DNA of 64,000 nt from NCBI RefSeq assembly GCF_001423525.1, contig NZ_LMOI01000012.1:252115-316114 (forward strand). Reading direction: 5' to 3'. Of this stretch, positions 18,450 through 26,570 are shown one piece after another. The DNA is from Arthrobacter sp. Leaf137 (GTDB lineage Bacteria > Actinomycetota > Actinomycetes > Actinomycetales > Micrococcaceae). Positions within the stretch are counted from its first letter, which is position 1, and each line of letters opens with the position of its first letter. The notes below the pieces were generated by a model, which did no database searches, was not told the DNA's origin, and saw nothing but the letters and a program-made list of their open reading frames with translations. The position numbers and the translations under genes are program-made.

Positions 18450-19130
18450 CTAGGGCACACTGATTCCGGCAGGGCCGTCATCGAAGCCCAGTCCCTCCCT
18501 TGCCTTGCCGGTCCCCGGCTCGGCCCAGTGGGCAGCGTACTCGGCGTTGCTGCACAGCGATCGGAGCTGCGCCCGGTCCACGTAGAGGATCCCGTTCAGG
18601 TGGTCCGTCTCATGCTGGACAATGCGTGCCTGCCAGCCGGAGAACTCACGCCGCTCCGCGCCGCCGTCGGGCCTGACGAAGTCCAGCAGCACCGCCTGGG
18701 GGCGTGAAACCACCGCCTGCAGGCCATTGAGGGAAAGGCAGCCCTCGTAGAAGGCGGCGCGGTCCGGACCCGCGGGGGTGTAGGCGGGGTTCAGGATGGC
18801 CAGGAATTCGAGCGGCGCACGCTTGCGGATGGCAGCGGCCTCGTGGTCAACGTCGTACTGGTCCTCCAGGACGGCCAGTTGCAGGGGAATACCGAGCTGC
18901 GGCGCTGCCAGTCCCACACCCGGAGCCTCATGCATGACCTGCCGCATGAGCTCAACAAGCCTGGCCAACTGGTCGGGGGATATTTGGCCGTCGAAGGGAG
19001 CCGCCTTCTGCCGCAGCGCCGGGTGGCCAGCCTGCACGATCGGCGGGAGGGTTCCGGCAGACAGGATGCGCTCCACAGTCTCGCGGATCTTCTCGGCGGT
19101 GAGTGCCGTGGCTGGTGCGGAGAGGGTCAT
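18450..19130 (-). CDS. def: Peptide deformylase
   Basis: Removes the formyl group from the N-terminal Met of nascent proteins. All three motifs are present: GVGLAAPQLGI (motif 1), EGCLSLNG (motif 2, metal Cys) and QHETDHLNG (motif 3, HExxH metal site). The 226-residue length includes an N-terminal extension of about 30 residues, common in actinobacteria. The start ATG 19130 is 56 bases from the divergent NTF2-like gene. Confidence 0.95.
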   Translation of the reverse strand: MTLSAPATALTAEKIRETVERILSAGTLPPIVQAGHPALRQKAAPFDGQISPDQLARLVELMRQVMHEAPGVGLAAPQLGIPLQLAVLEDQYDVDHEAAAIRKRAPLEFLAILNPAYTPAGPDRAAFYEGCLSLNGLQAVVSRPQAVLLDFVRPDGGAERREFSGWQARIVQHETDHLNGILYVDRAQLRSLCSNAEYAAHWAEPGTGKAREGLGFDDGPAGISVP

Positions 19131-19186
19131 GGTGAAAGCCTAACGGCCGGTCCGGGGGACTCCGGTCCTCCGCTAAGGTCTATTCC

Positions 19187-19663
19187 ATGGCTGACGAAAC
19201 CATTGTGCCTGGCGCGCCCGCTGCACCTGTTGAACCCGCTGCACCTGTAGAGCCTGTTGAACCCGCGGCGTCCTCCGGCCCGGTGGACCGCGTCCTCGAG
19301 TTCATCCGGATCTTGGAAGCCGGCGGGGGAGCGGCCGAGATCAGGCCCTACCTGGCTGACACGTTCACGCTCGTGGAGGCACCCCACCTGCTGGCGCCCG
19401 GGGGTTCTACCCGCACCCTCGCGGACGTGTTGGCAGGCGCCGACCAAAGTTCGCAGGTGGTGGCCAACCAGGAGTTCATCATCAGGAGGACAACCTGCGA
19501 AGGCGGACGCGTGGCTGTCGAAGCTGACTGGTCCGCAACCGTGCTGATGGACATCCGCTACTGGGACCGCGGTGAGACTATCCGGGCGCGGACCTCGTCG
19601 GTCTTCGAAGTCCGTGACGGGCTGATCGTCAGCCAGGACAGCTACGACTGCTACTTCCGCTGA
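19187..19663 (+). CDS. NTF2/SnoaL-like fold protein
   Basis: A 158-residue protein with an alanine/proline/valine/glutamate repeat tract (residues about 9-30, APVEPAAPVEPVEPAA) and then a cone-shaped SnoaL/NTF2-like domain (VLEFIRILEAGGGAAEIRPYLADTFTLVEAPHLLAPGG ... RARTSSVFEVRDGLIVSQDSYDCY). Such domains bind small hydrophobic ligands or act as isomerases and hydrolases; no catalytic residues are certain. Its last 35 bases overlap the end of the convergent flavin monooxygenase gene. A role with that polyketide operon is possible but not shown. Confidence 0.8.
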   Translation: MADETIVPGAPAAPVEPAAPVEPVEPAASSGPVDRVLEFIRILEAGGGAAEIRPYLADTFTLVEAPHLLAPGGSTRTLADVLAGADQSSQVVANQEFIIRRTTCEGGRVAVEADWSATVLMDIRYWDRGETIRARTSSVFEVRDGLIVSQDSYDCYFR

Positions 19664-20831
19664 GACCGGTTGCGTCGAACTCCTGCTGCATGGTGAACCG
19701 CCCGGCCACCCACTGGTTGATGGCAGGGGATGCAGCGGCCGCGCCGATCACGGTGTTCCGCAATGCAAGGACCCGGGCGGGCAGCGGCCGGCCCAGCAGC
19801 ATATTGATTTCAGCCTGCCGCCGCGCCCGCAGGGCTGCCCGGCTGCGGCCCCGCTCGTAATCGCGGAAGGCCTCCGGGGCGTGCCTGCCCGTGACTGTCT
19901 GGACGATCAGCGGGGCCAGGGCGTGGGCGTCGAGCCATCCCAGGTTCATCCCTTGCCCACCGATGGGGCTGATTTCGTGGGCGGCGTCCCCCACCAGGAT
20001 CACGCGTCCGGCCACGGTCCTGCGGGCCACCGATGATCTGACGCTGAAGGCGCTGAGCATCGTATTGGTGGCGGGCACCGGGTGGATGCCGGTCCGGTCC
20101 GCTACGAGCCGGGCCAGTTCTTCCGGGGTTGCCCCTCCGGCGGGTTGTCCCAGCCGGACCACCCAGCGCCGGACGGCGCCCGGAAGCGGAAACGACTCGA
20201 CGATGCCTGCGCTCTCGAGGAAGAGCACGGCCCGGTCACCAAATTCCGGGTGGTCCGCGAAGTCACCCATCAGATAGTGGTCGGGGTAGGTTTTCCGCCG
20301 GACCGGGACGCCGAGCAGGTCCCTGACCGTGGACCGTGGACCGTCCGCGCCGACCACTATCGACGCCCGGAATGTACTGCTCCCTTGCGCGGCACCCCCG
20401 GCGGGCGTTGCCGACACACTGGCGCTGCCGCCGTCGTACGCTACCTCGCGTACCTCCATCCCCCTGACCAGCGCGCAGCTGTCGAGGGCGTGCACCTGTT
20501 CTTCCAGCAGCTGCTCGGTCCGGTACTGCGGCAGCGAAAGGACGAACGGAAATGCTTCCGATACTCCGGCGAACGGCATGCGGCCCACGGTCCGGCCACG
20601 GCTGACCGCCAGCCCGGAAAGGATGGGGACGCCTTCGGCCACCATCCGGCGGGCGATGCCCAGCTGGTCCAGTGCGGCGAGGGCCGGCGGGTGGATGCCA
20701 ATGGCCCGGGAATGATGGTTCCTGGCGGATCTCTGTTCCAGGACACGGACGGTAATGCCTTGCCGGAGGAGGACGGCGGCCAGGTACAGGCCCACCGGCC
20801 CGCCCCCGACGATGACCACATCAGCATTCAT
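19629..20831 (-). CDS. FAD-dependent aromatic monooxygenase (SrsC-like)
   Basis: A 400-residue class A flavoprotein hydroxylase. The FAD-binding Rossmann motif VVIVGGGPVGLYLAAVLLRQG is at residues 5-25, the DG fingerprint at VVGADGPRSTVRD, and the second FAD motif GRVILVGDAAHEISPIGGQGMNLGWLDA near 280. It is the last gene of a three-gene operon with a type III PKS and a methyltransferase and overlaps the methyltransferase by 4 bases (ATGA). By analogy with SrsC of Streptomyces griseus it would hydroxylate an alkylresorcinol ring toward a quinone. Confidence 0.88.
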   Translation of the reverse strand: MNADVVIVGGGPVGLYLAAVLLRQGITVRVLEQRSARNHHSRAIGIHPPALAALDQLGIARRMVAEGVPILSGLAVSRGRTVGRMPFAGVSEAFPFVLSLPQYRTEQLLEEQVHALDSCALVRGMEVREVAYDGGSASVSATPAGGAAQGSSTFRASIVVGADGPRSTVRDLLGVPVRRKTYPDHYLMGDFADHPEFGDRAVLFLESAGIVESFPLPGAVRRWVVRLGQPAGGATPEELARLVADRTGIHPVPATNTMLSAFSVRSSVARRTVAGRVILVGDAAHEISPIGGQGMNLGWLDAHALAPLIVQTVTGRHAPEAFRDYERGRSRAALRARRQAEINMLLGRPLPARVLALRNTVIGAAAASPAINQWVAGRFTMQQEFDATGLSGSSSRSCPG

Positions 20832-21517
20832 GGCCGCCTGCGCAGTGCCAGCACCTGGTGGAAGGCTGCACCGGGTTCCACGGTCCAGCCCGGGGGAGCG
20901 AGGGCGGACAGCTCCGCGGCCGTATAGCTGCGCCGAATCGAGGTCAGCCCGTCTTCCCGGATGAAGGAGTTCTGAAGGGGGAGGGTGGCTACCCCGAAAA
21001 GGGCGAAGGCCACCGGACTGCGGCGCAGGTCGTTGTGCAGGGCTTTCTTCCGGGCAAGCACGTCCGAGTGGGCCAGCAGGTCGGTGAATTCTTCCGTTCC
21101 GAGATGGTGCAGGACGTGGTTGGAGATAACGACGTCGAACACGGCACCTTCGCTGACCAGCTCGGCACTGTGCGCCTGCCGGAAGTCCACGCCGCTGGTC
21201 GGCGGCCGGTTGCGGGCGAAGGCAGCCGCGCGCGGATCCGGGTCGATGCCCGTGATCCTGACGGCAAGCCCATCCAGGGCGGCCCAGCGGGCGAGCATGA
21301 CGGCGAGGTCGCCGCCGCCGGACCCGATGTCAAGGATGCTGGCCGGTCCGGCTGACAGGACAGGACGCAGTTCTGCGACGTACAGCCGCCTCCAGCCGGA
21401 CACGATCCTGTTGACCAGGCCGAACTGGCGGTAGGTGTTCTCCAGCTTCCGCGCATCGCAGTCCGGCAGGTCCATCTGTTCCAGCTCGCCTGCCGCACGC
21501 TCGGGCCAGATGCGCAC
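20828..21517 (-). CDS. Class I SAM-dependent methyltransferase (SrsB-like position)
   Basis: A 229-residue methyltransferase with motif I in ILDIGSGGGDLAVMLARWA (about 60-78), an acidic motif II in ITGIDPDPRA, and DVVISNHVLHHLG as motif IV. The GTG start at 21517 is four bases after the PKS stop. The context suggests O- or C-methylation of the polyketide product, but the sequence resembles generic methyltransferases and the acceptor cannot be deduced directly. Confidence 0.85.
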   Translation of the reverse strand: MRIWPERAAGELEQMDLPDCDARKLENTYRQFGLVNRIVSGWRRLYVAELRPVLSAGPASILDIGSGGGDLAVMLARWAALDGLAVRITGIDPDPRAAAFARNRPPTSGVDFRQAHSAELVSEGAVFDVVISNHVLHHLGTEEFTDLLAHSDVLARKKALHNDLRRSPVAFALFGVATLPLQNSFIREDGLTSIRRSYTAAELSALAPPGWTVEPGAAFHQVLALRRRP

Positions 21518-21521
21518 CGGC

Positions 21522-22721
21522 TCAGGCCACCGGGATTTCCTGCAGCAGCTCTTCCTGCCTCGTCCCAGCCGGGTCCCCGGCCGCTGCCGGCACCTGCCGC
21601 AGCTTGGTCAGGAGGGCTGTTTCCACTGTCAGGCCGGGGCCGAATGCCATGGAACAGATCCGTTCGTCTCCCGGTTCGCTGTCCTGTTCGAGGATGTGCC
21701 GGAGGACAAAGAGTACTGTGGCGCTGCTCATGTTCCCGTAGTTGCGCAGGACTTCCCGGGCCGGGACCAGCTGTTCGTCGGTGAGGCCTAACCGGGACTG
21801 GACCTTGTCCAGGATGCTGCGGCCGCCAGGGTGGATAGCCCAGTGCCTGATGCCGGTGTAGGGGAGTGCTTCGAGGTGGGGCTCGCGGGCCAGCAGCGGC
21901 TGCAGAGCGCCGACGATGTGATCGTCGATGATGTGCGGGACGTAGTTGCCGAGCACCATTTCGAAGCCGTGGTCGCCGATGTTCCAGGCCATGGAGTCCT
22001 CGCCAACCGGCGTCAGCACCGTTTCGAAGTGGTCGAGCTGTAGCAGGGCGGTTTCCTCCGCTGCCGGGTTGGCCGTAACGACGGCGGCCGCGGCACCGTC
22101 GGCAAACAGGGCCGATCCCATGATGGTGTCCGGGTCATTGGACGTCCGGACGTGCAGTGAGCACAGTTCGGCACAGACGACGAGGACGACGGCGTTCGGG
22201 TCGGCTTCGCAGAACAGCTTGGCCGCGCGGAGGGCCGGAAAGGCCGCGTAACAGCCCATGAAGCCAAGGTGGTAGCGCTGCACCGACGGGTCCAGGCCGA
22301 GCTCGCGGACGATCTTGTAGTCAGGGCCGGGGTTGAAAAAGCCGGTACAGGAGACTGTTATGAGATGAGTTATGTTAAGTAAATCGAGGTCCGGGCAGGC
22401 TTTGACGGCGGCAGCGGAGGCCTCGACAAACAGCTTGGTGGCCTCACGGGCGAAGATGTCGTTGCGGACCTTGGTGCTGGGATTCAGGAGAAGTCCCGAG
22501 TCCGGGTCGTAGAACTGTGGATCTTCGGAGCGGAATGCGTTGGTCAGCTCGTTGACGGCCGTGAACCTGGTCTCAATGGCAGCCGAGTCGAAGCACGTGC
22601 CCACCAGCCGTGAACCGAGCCTGCTGAGTCCGGGTTGCGCGGCGAAAACGTCACGCGCCTCTGCCTGGATCAGCTTTGTTGCCGGAACTGCAGTTTCAAG
22701 TGAACGCACGTAGACCGTCAT
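21522..22721 (-). CDS. Type III polyketide synthase (chalcone/alkylresorcinol synthase family)
   Basis: A homodimeric ketosynthase that extends an acyl-CoA starter with malonyl-CoA. The Cys-His-Asn triad is intact: Cys125 in VSCTGFFNPGPDY, His297 in AIHPGGRSILD and Asn330 in YGNMSSATVLFVL (399-residue numbering). I prefer ATG 22721 (MTVYVRSLETAVP); a GTG nine codons upstream is also open and neither start has a strong RBS. The downstream methyltransferase and FAD monooxygenase mirror srsABC, so a phenolic lipid (alkylresorcinol or alkylquinone) is the best guess; an alkylpyrone or naphthol is the alternative. Confidence 0.92.
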   Translation of the reverse strand: MTVYVRSLETAVPATKLIQAEARDVFAAQPGLSRLGSRLVGTCFDSAAIETRFTAVNELTNAFRSEDPQFYDPDSGLLLNPSTKVRNDIFAREATKLFVEASAAAVKACPDLDLLNITHLITVSCTGFFNPGPDYKIVRELGLDPSVQRYHLGFMGCYAAFPALRAAKLFCEADPNAVVLVVCAELCSLHVRTSNDPDTIMGSALFADGAAAAVVTANPAAEETALLQLDHFETVLTPVGEDSMAWNIGDHGFEMVLGNYVPHIIDDHIVGALQPLLAREPHLEALPYTGIRHWAIHPGGRSILDKVQSRLGLTDEQLVPAREVLRNYGNMSSATVLFVLRHILEQDSEPGDERICSMAFGPGLTVETALLTKLRQVPAAAGDPAGTRQEELLQEIPVA

Positions 22722-22830
22722 TGACCCATTCTTAACGAGCCCATCCACAAAGACAATGGTTCGCCGGTTTGACCTGCGGAATTGCCCCCGGCTGCCCCTA
22801 TCCGCGCATGCTCCCGGAACGCCGATAATC

Positions 22831-22841
22831 TACATTATGTA
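22831..22841. promoter_or_regulatory. AT-rich palindrome upstream of the type III PKS
   Basis: TACATTATGTA (22831-22841) is an odd-centred palindrome inside an unusually AT-rich 30-base patch in otherwise GC-rich DNA, 110 bases upstream of the PKS start. It is a plausible promoter/operator for the operon; no regulator gene lies adjacent. Confidence 0.4.
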
Positions 22842-22921
22842 AAGTAACCTGAATCTGCTGCACCGGAAGGGGCGCCCAACGGCTCCCCTTGCCCCGTACG
22901 TGGGCCCTTTTGGCCGGCAGA

Positions 22922-23773
22922 TCAGGCAGCAGCCTGTGGAAGGACCAGGAGGTATCCGGCAGGCAGCTGCGAACTCCATCGGCGGGGTTCCCTGACAACA
23001 AACTGGGTGGCGAGTTCCTCAGGCGTAAGCAGGCTGTTGGGTACCGGTGACGGCCCCCACTGTTGGCTGCCGTACGGATAGAGCGGGTCCAGGACATTTA
23101 TTCCGGTGACACGGAAGTCCTGAAACTTCGCCGGATCGCCCATCGACTCGAAGCCGCTCATCACCCATGCATGCCGGCCGCTCCACATCACCAGGCCCAC
23201 CGGCCGTCCCGTCTCGGCGATCGCACGCGCCGCCGTCTGGAGGGCCACCCCATAGTCGGCGACGCTGACTACGCTGTAGGGACCCATCCCGGAAGCGGTG
23301 AGCACGTGAGCCCAGCCAAACGGGTTGGCACCGTTGAAGGAGTCTGATGACCTTGCGCGGGCCAATTCCCACAACTCCCCCTGCTGGACTCTGTCCGACC
23401 ACGTTCCCCCACCTGTGTCATCGATCAGGTTGTGGGCCATCTGGATGCTCGCCGCAACGCACCAGTCGAAGGTGAACTGCGGAACGAAGTCACCCTCGCG
23501 GTACAGATTGATGGCGTAGGGTGCGGGATCCGGCGGCGAAGTGACAGGAGGAGGGTTCTCCGGCGTCGGAGTGGCAGCGGGACGGGACGGCGGCGCTGTG
23601 GTGACAGCAACGGGTCGCGGGGCAGACTCGGCAGTCCCGCCCGCCGGTTGTATGGTCGCTGTGGACGAAGCGCCGCCGGCAGCTGCATCAGTGCCGTTGA
23701 CCGGGGTGCATGCCACAAGCAGGCTGGCCAATGCTGCCAGCCATAAGGTGTGACCGCGGCGGGCGCCTTTCAT
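22922..23773 (-). CDS. Secreted lipoprotein with C39-like cysteine peptidase domain
   Basis: A 283-residue putative lipoprotein: signal peptide with lipobox LLVAC (Cys22), a Thr/Pro/Ala-rich linker (about 23-88), then a papain-like fold resembling the peptidase_C39_2 group. Candidate catalytic residues are Cys105 (FDWCVAASIQM), His201 (SGRHAWVMSGF) and Asp229 (INVLDPLYP). The fold could also be a non-catalytic binding module. Its start is 12 bases after a tiny membrane-protein gene (23786-23935) in the same direction. No substrate can be named. Confidence 0.75.
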   Translation of the reverse strand: MKGARRGHTLWLAALASLLVACTPVNGTDAAAGGASSTATIQPAGGTAESAPRPVAVTTAPPSRPAATPTPENPPPVTSPPDPAPYAINLYREGDFVPQFTFDWCVAASIQMAHNLIDDTGGGTWSDRVQQGELWELARARSSDSFNGANPFGWAHVLTASGMGPYSVVSVADYGVALQTAARAIAETGRPVGLVMWSGRHAWVMSGFESMGDPAKFQDFRVTGINVLDPLYPYGSQQWGPSPVPNSLLTPEELATQFVVREPRRWSSQLPAGYLLVLPQAAA

Positions 23774-23785
23774 GACCGTTCCAGT

Positions 23786-23935
23786 CTAGCGCCGGACGCC
23801 CATACCGGCCCCGACAACCGCCCCCAGTCCGAGTCCAAGTGCGAAGCCCAGGAAAGGACTGTCAAAGAATGCCAACCCGATGGCAATGCCCAGTGCCGCG
23901 CCGAGCAGGCAGCAGATCCAGAGCGGCTTGTTCAC
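23786..23935 (-). CDS. 49-residue glycine-rich membrane protein
   Basis: A short ORF with an excellent GGAGG four bases before its GTG start at 23935. The product begins MNKPLWICCLLGAALGIAIG and consists of two short hydrophobic Gly/Ala-rich stretches separated by FFDSPF, ending in the basic GVRR; it resembles a two-helix membrane hairpin. It directly precedes the C39-like lipoprotein gene and is probably co-transcribed. No known family was recognised. It is below common gene-calling length limits. Confidence 0.65.
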   Translation of the reverse strand: MNKPLWICCLLGAALGIAIGLAFFDSPFLGFALGLGLGAVVGAGMGVRR

Positions 23936-24215
23936 GGTTCCTCCAACGCAGTCAATCGTCCAGCGGGTAGGCGTAGAACCGAATGTACTTCATCCAGCCA
24001 AACCTTCGCTGATACCGCGTACGGACAGGTAGCCCACGGACGGCAAGTCGGGTACAGCCTACGGATGCAAACGGCTTCCGGACTGAATATCGTGGTCCCC
24101 TAAGGCGCCTTCGATCCGGGCCGGCCAGCAGGCAAAGCCGGTTGTAGGCGTCTCCAAAAGCCGCCTGTGCCTATGAAAATGGCGCCGGTGCAACTCATTA
24201 GCGCCAGGACGTCCC
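23936..24215. other. Non-coding stretch with no clear element
   Basis: About 280 bases upstream of the tiny membrane-protein gene and of the + strand hypothetical gene. It should contain promoters for both directions, but no convincing -35/-10 pair, hairpin or ORF with an RBS was seen. Confidence 0.4.
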
Positions 24216-24488
24216 ATGCCGCAGTCCCCTTATCTTGAAGACCAGAGCACGCCACCGTTTGCACTCCCCCAGTCCCCCGGCCGCCGGACGCGCAGTTCAC
24301 TGCGGAATGAGGCACTGACGCAGGCGCCGGGGAGGCCTGTGCTGATGCTCCGTCCAGCACCGGTGAAAGTGCGCGCCGCGTTTGGCTCTGCCATCGCGTA
24401 CACGGTCACGCACATCCTGGTAGAACAGGACGGTAGCGGCACCTACTCAGTCCGGTGGGAACCTGGCTGGCTGGTGCACCGCCTCTGA
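24216..24488 (+). CDS. Hypothetical protein (90 residues)
   Basis: The ORF from ATG 24216 has G/C-rich third positions over most of its length, which suggests real coding. The product is Pro/Arg-rich at the N-terminus (QSPGRRTRSSLRNEALTQAPGRP) and ends with a more structured segment (AYTVTHILVEQDGSGTYSVRWEPGWLVHRL). No domain, signal peptide or strong Shine-Dalgarno sequence is visible. It could be a lineage-specific gene or a chance ORF. Confidence 0.45.
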   Translation: MPQSPYLEDQSTPPFALPQSPGRRTRSSLRNEALTQAPGRPVLMLRPAPVKVRAAFGSAIAYTVTHILVEQDGSGTYSVRWEPGWLVHRL

Positions 24489-24550
24489 GCCTGCTTCCTC
24501 GGCAGGTGCCGATGCGGGTAGCTTCACGGCGGGCCGATAGGCTCGAAACC

Positions 24551-24946
24551 ATGAGTCTTTCGAAATCCGGGCCTGCCTCCGGCCCCCGCGGCCTGGTCGT
24601 CGCCGCTGCCGTGGCGGACATTGTCCTGATCCTGGTGTTCGCGGCGATCGGCCGCGACGCACATGCCCGGGACGGGATCATTACCGGCGTGTTCCTTACG
24701 GCCTGGCCTTTCCTTGCCGGGGCGGCCGCAGGCTGGCTCGCAAGCCGTGCATGGCGCGCCCCCATGTCCCTGCGCCGGGCCGGCACCGGTGTATGGCTGG
24801 GGAGCCTCATTGGCGGCATGCTGCTCAGAGCCCTTACGGGGCAGACCGTGGTGGTGCCTTTCGTCATCGTCGCCCTCCTCAGCCTGGGCGTGCTGCTCAT
24901 GGGGTACCGGGCGCTGTACCGCATCATCGGGCGCCGTCGAAACTGA
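24551..24946 (+). CDS. DUF3054 family membrane protein
   Basis: A 131-residue integral membrane protein with four hydrophobic segments (GLVVAAAVADIVLILVFAAIG, GVFLTAWPFLAGAAAGWLA, AGTGVWLGSLIGGMLLRAL, PFVIVALLSLGVLLMGY), matching the DUF3054 pattern common in actinobacteria. I start it at ATG 24551 (MSLSKSG); the frame is open further upstream but the extra residues are Arg-rich and atypical. Function unknown. Confidence 0.85.
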   Translation: MSLSKSGPASGPRGLVVAAAVADIVLILVFAAIGRDAHARDGIITGVFLTAWPFLAGAAAGWLASRAWRAPMSLRRAGTGVWLGSLIGGMLLRALTGQTVVVPFVIVALLSLGVLLMGYRALYRIIGRRRN

Positions 24947-25069
24947 GCGCCGGCGCTCCCCCGGGCCCGTCATGTTGGATCAGGCCGGGGCAGGCACTGA
25001 TGTAATAGGCTGGCAGGACCTAGAAACGCGCCGGTCCACGCCGCCGCAACAAATCCGGAGGGTTTCAAC

Positions 25070-25351
25070 GTGATCACCGCATTCGTCCTGATCAAAACGG
25101 ACGCTTCCCGCATTCCCGAGACGGCCGAGGAGATCTCAGCGATCGAAGGCATCAGCGAGGTGTACTCCGTCACCGGCGAGTGGGACCTGATCGCCGTCGC
25201 CAGGGTTTCCCGGCATGAAGACCTTGCGGATGTCATTGCCGACCGGCTCTCGAAAGTTCCGGCGGTGGTCCACACCACCACCCACATTGCGTTCCGGGCC
25301 TACTCCCAGCACGACCTTGACGCGGCCTTTTCGTTGGGTTTCGAACAGTAG
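25070..25351 (+). CDS. Stand-alone Lrp/AsnC ligand-binding (RAM) domain protein
   Basis: A 93-residue protein made only of the AsnC/Lrp ligand-binding domain (ITAFVLIKTDASRIPETAEEISAIEGISEVYSVTGEWDLIAVARV). There is no DNA-binding HTH, so it cannot act alone as a repressor; such domains may bind amino acids or pair with full Lrp proteins. The start is GTG 25070 with GGAGGG upstream. The neighbouring convergent gene is trpD. Confidence 0.9.
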   Translation: MITAFVLIKTDASRIPETAEEISAIEGISEVYSVTGEWDLIAVARVSRHEDLADVIADRLSKVPAVVHTTTHIAFRAYSQHDLDAAFSLGFEQ

Positions 25352-25366
25352 GCAAGGCATCTGCCT

Positions 25367-26422
25367 CTATGAGGCAGTGAGCGAGACCCACTTATCAAGC
25401 ACTGCGGCCGCGGCACCGCTTTCGATGGACGCGGCCGCACGGGCGTAGGCACCGTGCATCCTGTCCAGGAATGTGCCCTCGGCAGAAAGATCGAAGGCCA
25501 CCAGGCCGGCGGCAGCATTCAGCAGGACAGCATCCCGCGCTGGGCCCGCCTTACCCGCCAGTACATCGCGGACAACCACAGCGTTCGCCTTGGCATCGCC
25601 GCCACGAAGCTCTTCCACGGTGGCCGGACTGATGCCGAGGTCACTGGGTGAGAACTCCAAAGCTTCGACGCTGCCGTTGCGGATCTCCCACACCGTGGAA
25701 GGGCCCGTGGTGGTGAGCTCATCAAGGCCGTCGTTACCGCGGAACACCAGGCCCCTGCTCCCCCGCCGCGCCAGCACACCGGCCACGAGGGGTGCCATCC
25801 TTGCGTTTGCGACGCCGACAGCAGATGCCTGCACCTTGGCGGGGTTCGTCAGCGGACCCAGGAAGTTGAAAGCAGTGGGGATCGCGAGTTCTTTCCGCGG
25901 CACGGCGGTATGGCGGAACGAAGGATGGAACACCTGGGCGAAGCAAAAGGTGATTCCCGCCTCTTCTGCATTCCTGGCCACGCGGTCGATCGAGAGGTCC
26001 AGCCGCACGCCGAGGGCCTCCAGCACGTCGGCAGAGCCGGACGACGACGACGCGGCCCGGTTGCCGTGCTTCACCACCCGCGCGCCGGCGCCGGCAGCAA
26101 CCAGCGCCGCCATCGTGGAAATGTTGACGGTGTTCAGTTGGTCACCGCCGGTACCGACGATGTCGAGTTTCTCACCTGAAATGGTGATGGGTTTGGCGTG
26201 TGCGAGCATGGCGTCCACCAGACCCGACAGTTCCTCGACCGTCTCCCCCTTGCCACTGAGTGCGACGAGGAAGCCGGCGATCTGCGCAGGCGTGGCTTCC
26301 CCGGACATGATGGCGTCCATGGCCCAGGAAGTATTGTCCGCGGTGAGGTCACGCCCGCCGATGAGTGCTGAGATCAGTCGGGGCCAGGTGTTGCCGGACG
26401 CTGGGGAAGCCTGTGAAGTCAC
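25367..26422 (-). CDS. trpD: Anthranilate phosphoribosyltransferase
   Basis: Transfers phosphoribose from PRPP to anthranilate, the second committed step of tryptophan synthesis. The 351-residue protein has [27 protein letters not shown] (PRPP-binding glycine loop), [21 protein letters not shown] and the Asp/Glu metal motif in [13 protein letters not shown]. It stands apart from other trp genes, which are not in the window. The start is GTG 26422 with a weak RBS; divergent ctaE begins 148 bases away. Confidence 0.95.
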   Translation of the reverse strand: MTSQASPASGNTWPRLISALIGGRDLTADNTSWAMDAIMSGEATPAQIAGFLVALSGKGETVEELSGLVDAMLAHAKPITISGEKLDIVGTGGDQLNTVNISTMAALVAAGAGARVVKHGNRAASSSSGSADVLEALGVRLDLSIDRVARNAEEAGITFCFAQVFHPSFRHTAVPRKELAIPTAFNFLGPLTNPAKVQASAVGVANARMAPLVAGVLARRGSRGLVFRGNDGLDELTTTGPSTVWEIRNGSVEALEFSPSDLGISPATVEELRGGDAKANAVVVRDVLAGKAGPARDAVLLNAAAGLVAFDLSAEGTFLDRMHGAYARAAASIESGAAAAVLDKWVSLTAS

Positions 26423-26534
26423 CTGCTGATGCTATCGAGGGATGGCGGCGGCTGACCAATATGAACCGGTGCGGGAACTTTTCCGCGCGATTTCGCGTCT
26501 TTGTAGAAAAAGTCCTCCCAAAAGGCGGTTTGCG

Positions 26535-26564
26535 TTGGGCAGCACGGACTTTTACAGACATAAT
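26535..26564 (+). promoter_or_regulatory. Promoter for a leaderless ctaE transcript
   Basis: TTGGGC (26535-26540), an 18-base spacer and CATAAT (26559-26564) place the predicted transcription start about seven bases further on, at or next to the GTG start codon at 26571. No Shine-Dalgarno sequence precedes that codon. Confidence 0.5.
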
Positions 26565-26570
26565 GTCTAT

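Noticed and set aside
24100..24360. - strand ORF of 86 codons overlapping the 90-residue hypothetical
   Set aside because: No RBS, and the overlapping + strand frame has better third-position GC.
26442..26570. Upstream extension of ctaE by 43 codons
   Set aside because: The extra residues do not resemble subunit III and overlap the promoter; GTG 26571 gives the normal N-terminus.
26423..26570. Trp leader/attenuator upstream of trpD
   Set aside because: No short ORF with tandem Trp codons or competing hairpins is visible.
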